In this document: one piece after another, positions 26,652-35,968 of the stretch | How positions within the stretch are numbered: the first letter of the stretch is position 1 | Layout of the letters: the number at the start of each line of letters is the position of its first letter | Source of the DNA: Betaproteobacteria bacterium | Lineage (GTDB): Bacteria; Pseudomonadota; Gammaproteobacteria; Burkholderiales; Rhodocyclaceae | DNA length: 64,000 nt | Direction of reading: 5' to 3' | Assembly (NCBI GenBank): GCA_020621865.1 | Contig: JAHRYW010000007.1 | Coordinates: 114,865 to 178,864, forward strand | Position numbers and translations under genes: made by a program | Notes under the pieces: model-generated | Told to the model about the DNA's origin: nothing | Databases searched by the model: none | What the model saw: the letters and a program-made list of their open reading frames with translations, nothing else

Positions 26652-29600
26652 TCAGGGCGCTTCGGCGATCAGGTGGCGGTCGGCCGAGACCAGGATGGCG
26701 TCCGGCCGGTCGACGGTGATTTCGGCCGCGTCGTTGAGTAGCAGGTCGCCGGGGCCGGCCTGGCCGCAGCGGAAGTCGGTCACGTAGTCGACGTAGGGCA
26801 GTTCCTCGACGAAATCGAGCAGCGCCGAACGGTAGAGGCGGCCGCCGAACTGCAGCGGCGCGTCGGTGAAGGCCCACGGCGAAAGCGCGCGCAGCAGCGC
26901 CGCGTGCAACTGCTGGCGGCTGTAGTCGAAGGGCAGACCGGGCCGGAAGCGGACTTTGAAGTCGAGACGAATCGGCACGTAATGGGCGTTGCGCACCCGG
27001 ACGACGACCTGCGGCCCGGCGTGGCGGCCGGCCAGTTCGGCCATCCGGGTCAAGGTGTCGAGATCGACGCGTGGCTGCAGCGGATCGACGGCGTTCTGAT
27101 TGCGCAGGTCGGGAATGGCGACAACCAGCACGTTGCCGGGCGCCTGCCACGAGGTGTCGCTGGCGTGTGGGATGCACTTGATCCGATGGACGCTGGGGAA
27201 GGCTTCGAGCAGCAGGCGCTCGTAATCCCAGGCGGTGACGCAGCGCTGGCGGTGGCGCAGGCGCTCGGCGGCGCGGCGGTTGCGCATCGCCTCGCTTTCG
27301 GCAGCCCGGCCGCCGAAGCTGGCGTAGGGCTGGGCGACCTGCTTGAGGCCGGCCGGCGGCGCCAGCAGCTTGGCGATGCTGGCGGCGGGCAGGGTTTCGA
27401 CCGTCGGCGCGGCTCCCTCCGGCCAGCGGCGGACGACCTCGACGGCATTGGGCTGGACGCCGAGCAACCGGCAGGCGGCGGCCGGGTGTTCCGGCACCGC
27501 CGCCTTGAGCCAGACCTTGCCGGGCGGCAGCCAGGTGTTGTCGGCCGTCGTCGTGCGGCCGAGCACGATGCCGACGAGGCCGCTGGCGCGTAGCGAACGG
27601 GTCGTGTCGAGGGCCATTTCGTCGGCCGCGACCGGCCGCCAGTGGTTGTCGCAGAGCACCGACCAGCGCACCGTCTGGGCCGGCAGCTCGGGATCGGCGC
27701 TGCCTTCGGCGGCCTGCAGCAGCAGGTGGATGCTGTCGCCCGGCCCGACGCCGTCGATGCCGACGATCAGTTCGCCGGCATCCGGGAAGGCCGGCAGCAG
27801 GCTGACCGACGGGTCGGTGACCCAAGCCAGCTGGCGGCGCAGGAAGGCATGCTCGCGGCGCTGGCCGAACGGCCCGACGTGGAAGAACTGGACCTCCTGG
27901 CCGGCGGCGAAGGCGTTTTCGTCGGTCGGCCGCAGGTCGACGGTCGGCGAAGCAGCGGCGTAGCTCAGCGTGATCTCCTGCACGGTCGGCGTGTAGGGTT
28001 CGTTGAGTACCGTCGTGTCGCCCGGCGTCTTGGCCAGGCGCAGCGTTTCCTTGCGGTATTCGGCGTGCAGGAAGTCGTCGACCAGCGCGACCGTGACGTA
28101 GCCGGCGCGGGCGGCCGGCAGCGGCACGTCGTCGCGCAGGAAAACCGGCATCGCCAGCTGGTAGCGGTAGCCGAAGCGGCGGCCGGCGGCGCTGCCGGCC
28201 GATTTCATCGAATAGACGTAGCCAGAGTGGCTCAGCAGGCCGCTGCTGGCTGGCGGCGGCGAGCCGGGGCTGAGCGTGGTGACACCGTCGCTGCGCGCCA
28301 TCAGGTCGACTTCGCGGCTGGTCGTGTTGGCGCTGCGGTCGGCATAGACCAGCCGGGCGCTGACCCCGTTGTTCATCAGGCCGACGCTCGGGTAATGGGC
28401 GTACCAGCTGGCCAGATTGCCCGGCGCGCCCTGCCAGCGCAGGGCGATCTTCAGGTCGCTCAACTGCTTGGCCAGCGCCTCCGCGCAGCCGATCATGAAA
28501 CGCGAACCCTTGACCGGCTGCGGCCCGAAGGGCTGGAAGGCCTTTTTCGGGTTCAGCGCGCCGTGGTCGTTTTCCAGGCTCAGGCCGCGCATGCCGGCGA
28601 CCGTGACGCGCAGCGCCGCCAGGTCCACGCGCAGGCCGGCCAATGAGGCGTAGTCGGCGGCAACCTCGGGGCGCAGCAGGAGCTGGACGACCGGCGCGCC
28701 GGCCGCGAAGGCCCCACCATGCACGGCCGGGTCGTAGTCGATGATCGGCGGCTCGTCGGCGGCGACGCTGAAGTCGAGGCGCAGCGTCGCCCCGGCCAGG
28801 CTGCCGCTGAGCGGGTAAGGGCCGAGCCAGCCGGTGGCGCCGGTGACGTAGGCGTGCAGCTTGCCGGCCAGACCCGCGCCGGTCTGGCCGGCGCCGAGGA
28901 AGGCCAGCGTCAGATCGATGCCGATGCCGCGCGTGCCTTCGTGCAGACGCAGCACCGGCCCGGCCAGCGCGCAGCCGACCGGCGCCGCCGGTAGCGCGGC
29001 GTGGCCGAAGGGTGGCCAGTGCGGGCGCAGCGGGTCGAGCGGGGCACCGAGGCCGTCGGCCGAATCGGCGACCGGCGCGAAACGCAGGCCGGTAGCGCCG
29101 CGATGGATGCTGTGCAACGCCGTGATCTTGCCTTGGCCGATCACGGTTTCGCGCAGCGGCTGGTAGAGGCGTTCGACGCCCTGCCCGTCCTTGCCGCCAC
29201 TGAAACGTTGCTCCGGCGTCACGGCCAGCGGCGCGGCGCCCTTTTTCAGTTCCAGCTTCAGGTGGGCGTGTTCGGGCTGGGCCGGCAGCGGCTCGAAGCC
29301 GAGCACGCGGCGGTACTGGAAATCGAGGTGGCGGCCGGTCAGCTCGTTGAGCGCGGCGCGCGCCGGTTCCAACTGCTGCAGGAAGGCGTCGAACAGCCCG
29401 AGGTGCGGCGGCACGCTGCCGTCGTCGCGGGCCAACAGGTCGGCGGCGTGGTCCGGGAAGAAGGCCTGCCAGTCACCGGCCGCCTGCCCGGGGTCGAAGG
29501 CGTAGTAGCGCAGGTGTTCGGCCAGGCGGCGGGTTTCGGCCAGGCGGTCGGCGGGGGTCCGGGCGTCAACCGGGGCGTAGGCCGGGTCGAGCGCGGCCGG

Positions 29601-29666
29601 CGTGCGCTCGTCCTGGCTCTGGCCGGGGCGGGCGATGGCGTCGAGGAGGATGCGGTCGCTGGCCAT
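26652..29666 (-). CDS. eCIS baseplate protein, gpJ/gp6-like (Afp11-like)
   Basis: 1004 residues. The C-terminal third carries the baseplate-J pattern: VTAWDYERLLLEAFPSVHRI, LVVAIPDLRNQNA, VRVRNAHYVPIRLDFKVRF and FGGRLYRSALLDFVEELPYV. It forms the baseplate wedge that links hub to sheath (family knowledge). It follows the gp25-like gene by 6 bp, the usual order in Afp/PVC clusters. Confidence 0.87.
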   Translation of the reverse strand: MASDRILLDAIARPGQSQDERTPAALDPAYAPVDARTPADRLAETRRLAEHLRYYAFDPGQAAGDWQAFFPDHAADLLARDDGSVPPHLGLFDAFLQQLEPARAALNELTGRHLDFQYRRVLGFEPLPAQPEHAHLKLELKKGAAPLAVTPEQRFSGGKDGQGVERLYQPLRETVIGQGKITALHSIHRGATGLRFAPVADSADGLGAPLDPLRPHWPPFGHAALPAAPVGCALAGPVLRLHEGTRGIGIDLTLAFLGAGQTGAGLAGKLHAYVTGATGWLGPYPLSGSLAGATLRLDFSVAADEPPIIDYDPAVHGGAFAAGAPVVQLLLRPEVAADYASLAGLRVDLAALRVTVAGMRGLSLENDHGALNPKKAFQPFGPQPVKGSRFMIGCAEALAKQLSDLKIALRWQGAPGNLASWYAHYPSVGLMNNGVSARLVYADRSANTTSREVDLMARSDGVTTLSPGSPPPASSGLLSHSGYVYSMKSAGSAAGRRFGYRYQLAMPVFLRDDVPLPAARAGYVTVALVDDFLHAEYRKETLRLAKTPGDTTVLNEPYTPTVQEITLSYAAASPTVDLRPTDENAFAAGQEVQFFHVGPFGQRREHAFLRRQLAWVTDPSVSLLPAFPDAGELIVGIDGVGPGDSIHLLLQAAEGSADPELPAQTVRWSVLCDNHWRPVAADEMALDTTRSLRASGLVGIVLGRTTTADNTWLPPGKVWLKAAVPEHPAAACRLLGVQPNAVEVVRRWPEGAAPTVETLPAASIAKLLAPPAGLKQVAQPYASFGGRAAESEAMRNRRAAERLRHRQRCVTAWDYERLLLEAFPSVHRIKCIPHASDTSWQAPGNVLVVAIPDLRNQNAVDPLQPRVDLDTLTRMAELAGRHAGPQVVVRVRNAHYVPIRLDFKVRFRPGLPFDYSRQQLHAALLRALSPWAFTDAPLQFGGRLYRSALLDFVEELPYVDYVTDFRCGQAGPGDLLLNDAAEITVDRPDAILVSADRHLIAEAP

Positions 29667-29672
29667 GGTCGC

Positions 29673-30122
29673 TTAGCGGCTGCCGCCCGCCCCGGCCACC
29701 GCGGCACGCAGCTCGTTGCTGTCGGTGCGGTAGAAGGGGAAGACGAGGTTGAAGCGCGAATTGGTGGCGCGCACTTCGTATTCGAGGACGATTTCCAGCC
29801 GGCCCTCGGTCGGCTCGGAGCGGTCGAGGCTGAGGTCGAGCACCTTGATGCGCGGCTCGTAAATCAGGATCGCGGTGCGGATGCGGTCGAGCAGCAGCGT
29901 GCGCATGGTCGTGCTCATCGGCTCGAACATCAGCTCGTGCATGTCGAGGCCGTATTTCGGCTCGAACAGGCGCTCGCCGGCCGCGGTGCCGAACAGCAGG
30001 ACCAGGCTTTCATGGATGTCGGCTTCGTCGGCAACCATCGCCACACCGCCGGCCGCGAAACGCGGCGGAAAGCTCCAGCCGGTGCCGAGGAAGGATTGGT
30101 ACAGTTCGTCGCTGTCGCTCAT
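29673..30122 (-). CDS. gp25/GPW-like baseplate protein (Afp9-like)
   Basis: 149 residues. GVAMVADEADIHESLVLLFGT followed by GERLFEPKYGLDMHELMFEP and the final IVLEYEVRATNSRFNLVFPFY fit the gp25/lysozyme-like baseplate family that initiates sheath assembly. The ATG at 30122 (MSDSDELYQ) is preferred over the one at 30149, which would include repeat DNA. Confidence 0.9.
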   Translation of the reverse strand: MSDSDELYQSFLGTGWSFPPRFAAGGVAMVADEADIHESLVLLFGTAAGERLFEPKYGLDMHELMFEPMSTTMRTLLLDRIRTAILIYEPRIKVLDLSLDRSEPTEGRLEIVLEYEVRATNSRFNLVFPFYRTDSNELRAAVAGAGGSR

Positions 30123-30147
30123 GCGCCCGCTCCGCGGCCAACCGGCC

Positions 30148-30190
30148 AAATGCTACGGTCGGCCCCAAAAAATGGCCAAAATTGAAATTT
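30148..30190 (+). repeat. Dispersed uptake-like motif, copy 5 (PAAR/gp25 gap)
   Basis: AAATGCTACGGTCGGCCCC, an A-tract, ATGGCCAAAATTGAAATTT. One of the two best matches to the consensus. It occupies the 82-bp gap between the PAAR gene stop and the gp25-like start. Confidence 0.9.
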
Positions 30191-30204
30191 CTCGCGCATC
30201 GCCG

Positions 30205-30483
30205 TCATCCGATCACCACCGTCGGGCAGCCGACCACGGCCGAGGCGCCGCAGGCGCAGTCATCGCCGACGCGCAGGGCCGGCCGGCCGCCGATCATCAC
30301 CGTCGCGCTGCCGGCCGTGAATGGGCTGACCGTCGGCTGATGGCCGCTCGGCGGCAGCGAACAGGCGTGCAGGTCGCCGAGCACGGCGGCCGGCTTGCCG
30401 CCGATCATCACCGTTGCCACGCCCGGCCCGGTGATCGTGCCGCCGTGGCTGGTGGTGTCGCCGACACAGGCTGCTGCTGGCAT
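30205..30483 (-). CDS. PAAR-domain spike tip protein (Afp10-like)
   Basis: 92 residues consisting of repeated PAAR-type segments: VGDTTSHGGTITGPG, VMIGGKPAAVLGD, VMIGGRPALRVGDDCACG. Family knowledge: PAAR proteins cap the VgrG-like spike and chelate a metal ion with His/Cys residues. It lies between the spike gene and the gp25-like gene. Confidence 0.92.
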   Translation of the reverse strand: MPAAACVGDTTSHGGTITGPGVATVMIGGKPAAVLGDLHACSLPPSGHQPTVSPFTAGSATVMIGGRPALRVGDDCACGASAVVGCPTVVIG

Positions 30484-30502
30484 CGCGCTCTCCTCTTCGG
30501 GC

Positions 30503-32230
30503 CTAGTTGATCTGCACCATGGCGCCAGTCAGCTTGGTGCTGCCGCCCCCCGCCAGCTCGGCGCTGGCGCTGCCTTCGAGCTTCAGTTCGGTGCCGGCCT
30601 TGATTTCGAAGCTGGTGCTCGACTCCATCTTGGTTTCCGTGCCGGCCTTCCAGTCGACGGCCTTGGCACTTTCGAGATGGATGCCGTCGCTGTCCAGCTT
30701 GATCTTGTTGCCGTTCTGGTCGGCCAGGGTCAGCGACTTGTCGTCCTCGTCGAGCACAATGGAATTGCCGGCCGGGGTGTCCAGCGTCAGCACGATCTTG
30801 TCGTCGTCGAAATGCATGCGCATGCCGGAACGGCTCTTGAACATCTTTTCATGGTTGTCGTCGGAGCCAGCCAGCGGCGCCGCCTTGGCGCTGCTGTGCA
30901 GCATGCCGAGGATGACCGGATGGCAGGGATCGTCGCCGAGAAAGCCGACCGCCACCTCGTCGCCGATTTCCGGCCGGAAGAAGAAGCCGCGGTCGTCGCC
31001 GGCATCCAGGCTGGCCACCCGCGCCCACAGCCCGTCGCTGCTCAGGCCAAGCAGCGGCAGACGAACACGGACGCGATGCTCGCCGTCCGGGTCTTCGTTG
31101 CTGGTCACGACACCGACCTGCAGGCCGGAGACTTTCGGCAACAGGCCGTTGCCCGACGAGCCGGCCACCGGCGGATCGAGATCGACGCCACCAAACTGGA
31201 CATGCGTCTTCCAGCCCTGGACCAGGCTGTATTCGTGGCGCGCCCCGGTGACCAGCGCCTTGCCGTTGAAGCGCCGGCCGAGCCCGGCCAGCTCGACGAC
31301 GACGCCAGGTTTGACGGTGGCGATGCCCTCGCACTTGCCGCGCCCGGACACCTGGTCGAGCCGGCGATACAGTGCCAGGCCGTCGACCCAGGCCTGCGCC
31401 GCGGCCTCGCTGAGTGCCGGATGGCGGACGTCGAGCGCCCGGCCGGCAACGGCAGCCAGGTCGTCGCTTAAAAAATTGCCGGGCGGCGTCAGGCCGGGGC
31501 TGGCGGCGTCGACCTCGACCAGTTCCTGCCCGGCTGGGTCCCAACTGGCACCATGGACGGCCGGATGTTGCAGGCGAGCGTCGATCTCGCCATCGAATTC
31601 AAGGAGCGTCGCGCCGTACTGCAGCGTGCATGCCGTCGTGCCGGACACGGCCGGCTTGCGGACAACCAGCTTGTCGCCCTCGCACCAGACCAGCTGGCCG
31701 TTGGCACGGGCGCGGGCGAGCAGGAAATCCCAGTCGCTGGCGTGGTATTGCAGCAGTTGCTTGTGCTTGACCGTCGTCGCCTCGACGTCCTTGCCGACGC
31801 CGGCCGCGTCGAGCAGGGCCTCGATCACTTCGCTGTCCGACTGGTCGAAGTAATCGCTGGAGCGCTGGCCGATGCTCAGCTTCATCGCCGTGTGGCGGCA
31901 GTCGACGACCAGTTGTGAGGCGGCGCTGTCGCGCACCCGGACGCCCTGGCGGACGACCACGCCGGTGAAGATGGAGACCGGGGCGTTGCCGGCCCCGGCC
32001 AGGATTTCAACGGTCTGCCCGGGCTTCAGCAGGTCGCCGTCGCTGAGCGGGAACTGCCCGCTGGCCGCGGCGCCGTCGATGTACACCAGTTTTGCCGAAG
32101 AAATCCGGTTGACCGTGGCATTGACGCTGAGCGCGACCAGTTGATGCTCGCGCGGCATCGCCTGGCCACCGACCTTGACGGTGAATTCGCGGTGTTCGGC
32201 GGCAATCGGCAGGGCGCGGGTTTCCGGCAC
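30503..32230 (-). CDS. VgrG-like central spike protein (Afp8-like)
   Basis: 575 residues: gpD/gp27-like hub domain (about 1-370, including YHASDWDFLLARARANGQL), then the OB-fold gp5 domain (VRVRLPLLGLSSDGLWARV, FRPEIGDEVAVGFLGDDPCHPVILG, about 400-475), and a C-terminal repetitive beta-helix-like tail (NGNKIKLDSDGIHLES...KLEGSASAELAGGGSTKL). The C-terminus ends without an extra effector domain. It starts 3 bp after the LysM gene stop. Confidence 0.92.
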   Translation of the reverse strand: MPETRALPIAAEHREFTVKVGGQAMPREHQLVALSVNATVNRISSAKLVYIDGAAASGQFPLSDGDLLKPGQTVEILAGAGNAPVSIFTGVVVRQGVRVRDSAASQLVVDCRHTAMKLSIGQRSSDYFDQSDSEVIEALLDAAGVGKDVEATTVKHKQLLQYHASDWDFLLARARANGQLVWCEGDKLVVRKPAVSGTTACTLQYGATLLEFDGEIDARLQHPAVHGASWDPAGQELVEVDAASPGLTPPGNFLSDDLAAVAGRALDVRHPALSEAAAQAWVDGLALYRRLDQVSGRGKCEGIATVKPGVVVELAGLGRRFNGKALVTGARHEYSLVQGWKTHVQFGGVDLDPPVAGSSGNGLLPKVSGLQVGVVTSNEDPDGEHRVRVRLPLLGLSSDGLWARVASLDAGDDRGFFFRPEIGDEVAVGFLGDDPCHPVILGMLHSSAKAAPLAGSDDNHEKMFKSRSGMRMHFDDDKIVLTLDTPAGNSIVLDEDDKSLTLADQNGNKIKLDSDGIHLESAKAVDWKAGTETKMESSTSFEIKAGTELKLEGSASAELAGGGSTKLTGAMVQIN

Positions 32231-32233
32231 GGT

Positions 32234-32908
32234 CTATTTCTCCAGCGGCGGAAAGTAGATTTCGCTGCCCGGTTCGAGCCGGCGGAAATCGTCGAGACCG
32301 TTGGCGGCGGCGACGCGCAGGTAGAGGCGCGGATCGCCGTAGATTTTCTGGCACATCGCCGGCAGCCGGTCGCCGGCCTTGACGATGCGGCGATGGGTGA
32401 GGTCCGGCGACTGGTCCTGGGCGATGGCGACCCGCGTCTGGTCGTCGGAATTGTCGGTGAAGGTGGCGCTGATCACGGCGCGCAGCGGCACGCCGTCTGG
32501 CCGGAACAGCTTGTAGGCGATCGAGGCGCTCTTCAGCACGCAGCGCTTGACCTGCAGCGTGCCCCAGACGACTTTCAGGTAATTCGGCCGGTGGATGTCG
32601 CCGTTATAGCCGGTGACCGTCTGGAATTTCTCGACCTCGGCCTGGACGTCGGCCGGCTGGCCGTTGGCGCCGGTGCCGTCGATGAAGAAAGTCAGCGTCA
32701 GGTCGCCCGGCTTGATCTTCTTGAATTCCATCCGGCTGTTGGTCGTCCCCGAACCCTGGGCAGCGTCGTACTCGACCTCGTAGCCGAGCGTGATCTCGGA
32801 CGGATTGACGTAGGCAGCGAACTCCTGCGCCGCGGCGCCGCTGTAGTCCGGCGTCGTGAAGGCCTGGATGCGCAGCTTTTCCAGCCGGCCACTGGCGGCG
32901 GGGATCAT
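32234..32908 (-). CDS. LysM-containing hub/tube adaptor (Afp7-like)
   Basis: 224 residues. N-terminal CIS tube/adaptor domain (IQAFTTPDYSGAAAQEFAAYVNPSEITLGYEVEY) and a C-terminal LysM motif (IVKAGDRLPAMCQKIYGDPRLYLRVAAANGL...PGSEIYFPP), as in Afp7/Pvc7 and T4 gp53. The ATG at 32908 lies 1 bp after the stop of the 54-residue gene. Longer frames upstream overlap that gene in another frame and are rejected. Confidence 0.9.
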   Translation of the reverse strand: MIPAASGRLEKLRIQAFTTPDYSGAAAQEFAAYVNPSEITLGYEVEYDAAQGSGTTNSRMEFKKIKPGDLTLTFFIDGTGANGQPADVQAEVEKFQTVTGYNGDIHRPNYLKVVWGTLQVKRCVLKSASIAYKLFRPDGVPLRAVISATFTDNSDDQTRVAIAQDQSPDLTHRRIVKAGDRLPAMCQKIYGDPRLYLRVAAANGLDDFRRLEPGSEIYFPPLEK

Positions 32909-32909
32909 G

Positions 32910-33074
32910 TTACGGCTCCTCCCGGTCGCGCAGGATTTCCAGCACGCGGGCGACGCATTCCTCGACCAGCGCCTGCTTTTCCTGGCCGGCCGGCGGCGGC
33001 GCACCGGCATCGCCGCCGGCTTCGCGGTTGCCGACTTCGACCGAGATCACCACTTCATCGACGATGATGGGCAT
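32910..33074 (-). CDS. Small eCIS protein, DUF5908-like
   Basis: 54 residues: starts MPIIVDEVVISVEVGN, a Gly/Ala/Pro-rich middle, and an amphipathic helix ending VLEILRDREEP. Position between the second tube gene and the LysM gene, start motif and length fit the small DUF5908-type proteins of eCIS clusters. Function unknown. Spacing of 1 bp to the next gene and 9 bp from the previous one indicates tight coupling. Confidence 0.7.
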   Translation of the reverse strand: MPIIVDEVVISVEVGNREAGGDAGAPPPAGQEKQALVEECVARVLEILRDREEP

Positions 33075-33083
33075 GTTGGCTCC

Positions 33084-33527
33084 TCAGGATTTATCGACGG
33101 TGAAATACTGGTAGGCCAGTTGCAGCGACTCGACGGCGACCGTGTTGCTGCTCGCGTTGAGGTCGCCGACCGACCACTTGGTCGGCCAGGCGCCGACGAC
33201 GTGCCAGGTAACCAGCGGCTCATGGGCGTCGTTGAGCAGCTTGATGTCGAGGCTCTTCGGCTCGATCCGGTAGTCGACGATGCACTGCCTGGCCCAGTCC
33301 CAGACCGCCGAGTTCTTCAGCAGGCCGCGCTTGAGCACCAGTTCCGGGTACTTGGCCCGGGTCGGATACTTCTGCACGAAACGGTTCTCGCCGCCCTCGA
33401 CGACTTCCTCGCTGCCCATCTCGACCGCCAGCCCGCCGACCTCGGTAAAGCGCGTGTCGGCGCTGTCGGCCAGGCCGATGAACTCGACCAGGAAGTGGAA
33501 ACCGACCGGCGGGTAGTATTGGGCCAT
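33084..33527 (-). CDS. Inner tube protein, second paralogue (Afp5-like)
   Basis: 147 residues, gp19-like tail-tube fold: VGFHFLVEFIG...FTEVGGLAVEMGSEEVVEGGEN, YPELVLKRGL, WHVVGAWPTKWSV, VAVESLQLAYQYF. It parallels the first tube protein (33534-33968) over its whole length. In Afp/PVC this second type forms the first tube ring on the baseplate (family knowledge). Confidence 0.9.
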   Translation of the reverse strand: MAQYYPPVGFHFLVEFIGLADSADTRFTEVGGLAVEMGSEEVVEGGENRFVQKYPTRAKYPELVLKRGLLKNSAVWDWARQCIVDYRIEPKSLDIKLLNDAHEPLVTWHVVGAWPTKWSVGDLNASSNTVAVESLQLAYQYFTVDKS

Positions 33528-33533
33528 GGTGGC

Positions 33534-33968
33534 TTAGTCGTTTTGCACTTCCAAACCTTCATGTGCCAACTCGATGGACTCGATCGCCACCTCATTGCCG
33601 GCGGCCTTCAGCTGCGGCCCCTCGACCTTGACCGGGAAGGCGTTGTGCGCCTTCCAGACCATCACCGGCTCGTGCTTCTCGTTGAGCAGGCTGATCACCA
33701 GGTCGCGGCGCTCGACGGTGTTCAGCTTGATCGTCGACAGCCACTTGAAGAAGTCGTTGTCGCTCTTGATCACGCCGCGCTTCAGCGTGATGTTGCTGAA
33801 CTTGCGCAGGCCGGGCATCTTGATCGACGAGTATTCCGGGAAGGAGCCGTCGCGGTATTCGATGACCTGGTTTTCCTGAGTCAGGCCGGTGACCTCCGAA
33901 AAGCCAAGGCGCGTGCCGCCCCACTGGACGGTGAAATGGAAGGACGGCAAGGGATATTGTTGCGGCAT
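33534..33968 (-). CDS. Major inner tube protein, gp19-like (Afp1-like)
   Basis: 144 residues: FHFTVQWGGTRLGFSEVTGL, VIEYRDGS, LKRGVIKSDNDFFKW, AIESIELAHEGLEV. It forms the stacked hexameric rings of the injected tube. Located directly after the sheath gene, 6 bp before the second tube gene. Confidence 0.92.
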   Translation of the reverse strand: MPQQYPLPSFHFTVQWGGTRLGFSEVTGLTQENQVIEYRDGSFPEYSSIKMPGLRKFSNITLKRGVIKSDNDFFKWLSTIKLNTVERRDLVISLLNEKHEPVMVWKAHNAFPVKVEGPQLKAAGNEVAIESIELAHEGLEVQND

Positions 33969-33997
33969 GATGGGTTTCCTCTCGCGTTAGGGGGAGA

Positions 33998-35953
33998 TCA
34001 GCTGGTCTGCAGCTTGTGGGAGAACTTGAGGATGATGAATTCGGCCGGCCGGACGACGGCCATGCCGATCTCGACGTTCATCCGCCCTTCCAGGATGTCC
34101 TGCGCGTTCATCGTCACGCCCAGGCCGCAGCGGACGAAGAAGGCGTCCTTGGTGGTCGCCCCGGCCAGCGCGCCTTCGCGCCATTTCTGCGTCAGGTAGT
34201 TCTCGATCATGCCGCGCACCTTGACCCAGGTGTTGGCGTCGTTCGGCTCGAAGACCGCCCAGTAGGTCGATTTCTTGATCGATTCCTCGACCATGTTGAA
34301 GAAGCGGCGGACCGAGACGTAGCGCCATTCGTTGTCGTTGCCGGCCAGTGTGCGGGCGCCCCAGACCAGCGTGCCCTTGCCGACGAAGGCGCGGATGGCG
34401 TTGATCGACTTGCCGCCGGTGGCGTCGACGTTCAGGGCGTCGGTTTCGCTGCTGGTGAAGCTGGCGGCCGGGGCGATCACGCCGTTCAGGCTGACGTTGG
34501 CCGGCGCCTTCCAGACCCCACGCTGGCTGTCGACCATGGCGTAGACGCCGGCGATGGCGCCGGACGGCGGGCTCAACGTCAGCGTCGAGCCGATGCCCTT
34601 GATCACGTTGCGATAGGGCGCGAAGTTGTCGACCAGCGTCTGCTCGTGCAGGGTGCGGTAGTTGGCGATCGCCGTGAGGATGCCGGCCAGCGCGCTGCTC
34701 GCCGTCGAAAAGGCTTTCTGCAACCCGCCCAGCGCGCTGCTCATCACCGCCGCCACGGTCGCCCCCGAGGTGTTGCCGGCCGAGGCGGCGGGGGTGTTGG
34801 CGCCGCCGCCGAACAGGCCGTTCCAGGCGGCGGTGGCCGGCGGCGTGTTCTGGTCCCACTCGACGGTGTAGGCGCCGCCGGCGGTGACGATGTCGGCTGC
34901 CATCTCCTTTTCCAGCGCGATCAGGCCGGCATAGGCGGAGACCAGCGAACCGGCGATGGTCGTGTTGATGTCGGCGACCAGCCGGGCGTTGCTCAGCGGC
35001 GAGGCATCGACCAGGCCATCGACCACCTTGGCGATGCCGAAAACGTATTCGAACAGCGGCGCGATGTCGGTCGGCGCCGGGGCCGGCAGTGCCTTGAAGG
35101 CAGCCAGCTTCTTGGCGAAGGCCGAGGACAGCGTTTCACCGGCGCCGGCATGGGCGGTCACGGCAGCGCTGACGGTGCCGGCATCGACGGCCAGCTGGTC
35201 GAGGGCGTCGAGCGCGGCGAGGATGCCCGGTTCGGAGCTCAGGTCCTTCAGGGCGACCGGCACGCCGTTGCGGACGATCTTGTCGCGCACCTGCGCATAG
35301 CCGACGCTCTTGCTGTAGTTGAGCTTGAGCCAGGGCGTGTAGGCGGCGCCGTACTTCAGGTTGTTGATGCCGATCTTGTCGCGGAAGCTGGCGCCGTTCG
35401 GATCGGACTGGCGCAAATCCAGCACGGCGACGCGGTCCTTCAGTTCGCCGCATTGCTTCAAGGCTTCCTGCTGGATGGCGGCGAGGTCGTCGGCGGACAG
35501 CGTCGCGGCGTCGGGAAAGAGCAGGATGGTCGGCTCGTCCACCTTGGCCACGGCCTGCACGCCGGTCTTCAGCTCGTCGCGGTCGACGGCCGGGGCGGCC
35601 GACTTGTAGGCGCCGACCGAGACGACGTAGCAGTCGCCGCCGCCGTTGTCGTAGAAGAGCCGCAGGCTGTCGTAGAGGTAATAGCCGTTGCCGATGTCGG
35701 CGGCCAGGAAATTGCCGACTTCGTCGATGCTGGCCGAATTGACCGCATAGACCGGCCCCCTGCCGTAGTAGCTCTCGTATTCGAGCAGCGACTTGATCCG
35801 GCGCGGGGCGTTCTTCAGGTCGTCGGCGGTGACCAGGCCGATTTTCTCGGTGTAGCCGACGAAGGCCGGGATGGCGGTTTCGACCTCGGCCACCGAAGGC
35901 GGGAAGACCGAAATTTCCTCGATATAGACATCGGGCGTGCGGTAGGTTGGCAT
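33998..35953 (-). CDS. Contractile sheath protein (Afp2/3-like)
   Basis: 651 residues. N-terminal TPDVYIEEISVFPPSVAEVETAIPAFVGYT is typical of tail-sheath proteins. The C-terminal sheath domain (about 480-651) includes GVWKAPANVSL, AIRAFVGKGTLVWGARTL, WRYVSVRRFFNMVEESI and IGMAVVRPAEFIILKFSHK. The middle region (about 220-460) is an Ala-rich variable insertion. It is the only sheath gene; Afp and PVC clusters have several, so this particle probably has one sheath type. Confidence 0.93.
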   Translation of the reverse strand: MPTYRTPDVYIEEISVFPPSVAEVETAIPAFVGYTEKIGLVTADDLKNAPRRIKSLLEYESYYGRGPVYAVNSASIDEVGNFLAADIGNGYYLYDSLRLFYDNGGGDCYVVSVGAYKSAAPAVDRDELKTGVQAVAKVDEPTILLFPDAATLSADDLAAIQQEALKQCGELKDRVAVLDLRQSDPNGASFRDKIGINNLKYGAAYTPWLKLNYSKSVGYAQVRDKIVRNGVPVALKDLSSEPGILAALDALDQLAVDAGTVSAAVTAHAGAGETLSSAFAKKLAAFKALPAPAPTDIAPLFEYVFGIAKVVDGLVDASPLSNARLVADINTTIAGSLVSAYAGLIALEKEMAADIVTAGGAYTVEWDQNTPPATAAWNGLFGGGANTPAASAGNTSGATVAAVMSSALGGLQKAFSTASSALAGILTAIANYRTLHEQTLVDNFAPYRNVIKGIGSTLTLSPPSGAIAGVYAMVDSQRGVWKAPANVSLNGVIAPAASFTSSETDALNVDATGGKSINAIRAFVGKGTLVWGARTLAGNDNEWRYVSVRRFFNMVEESIKKSTYWAVFEPNDANTWVKVRGMIENYLTQKWREGALAGATTKDAFFVRCGLGVTMNAQDILEGRMNVEIGMAVVRPAEFIILKFSHKLQTS

Positions 35954-35968
35954 GGGCGGACCCCCTTC

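Noticed and set aside
24113..26719. 868-codon open frame on + opposite the Afp12-like gene
   Set aside because: Same reason: mirror of a recognised gene with no domain and no start context.
30503..32230. VgrG of a type VI secretion system
   Set aside because: No TssJLM membrane complex, ClpV or TssBC genes; LysM, PAAR and gp25 order is that of eCIS.
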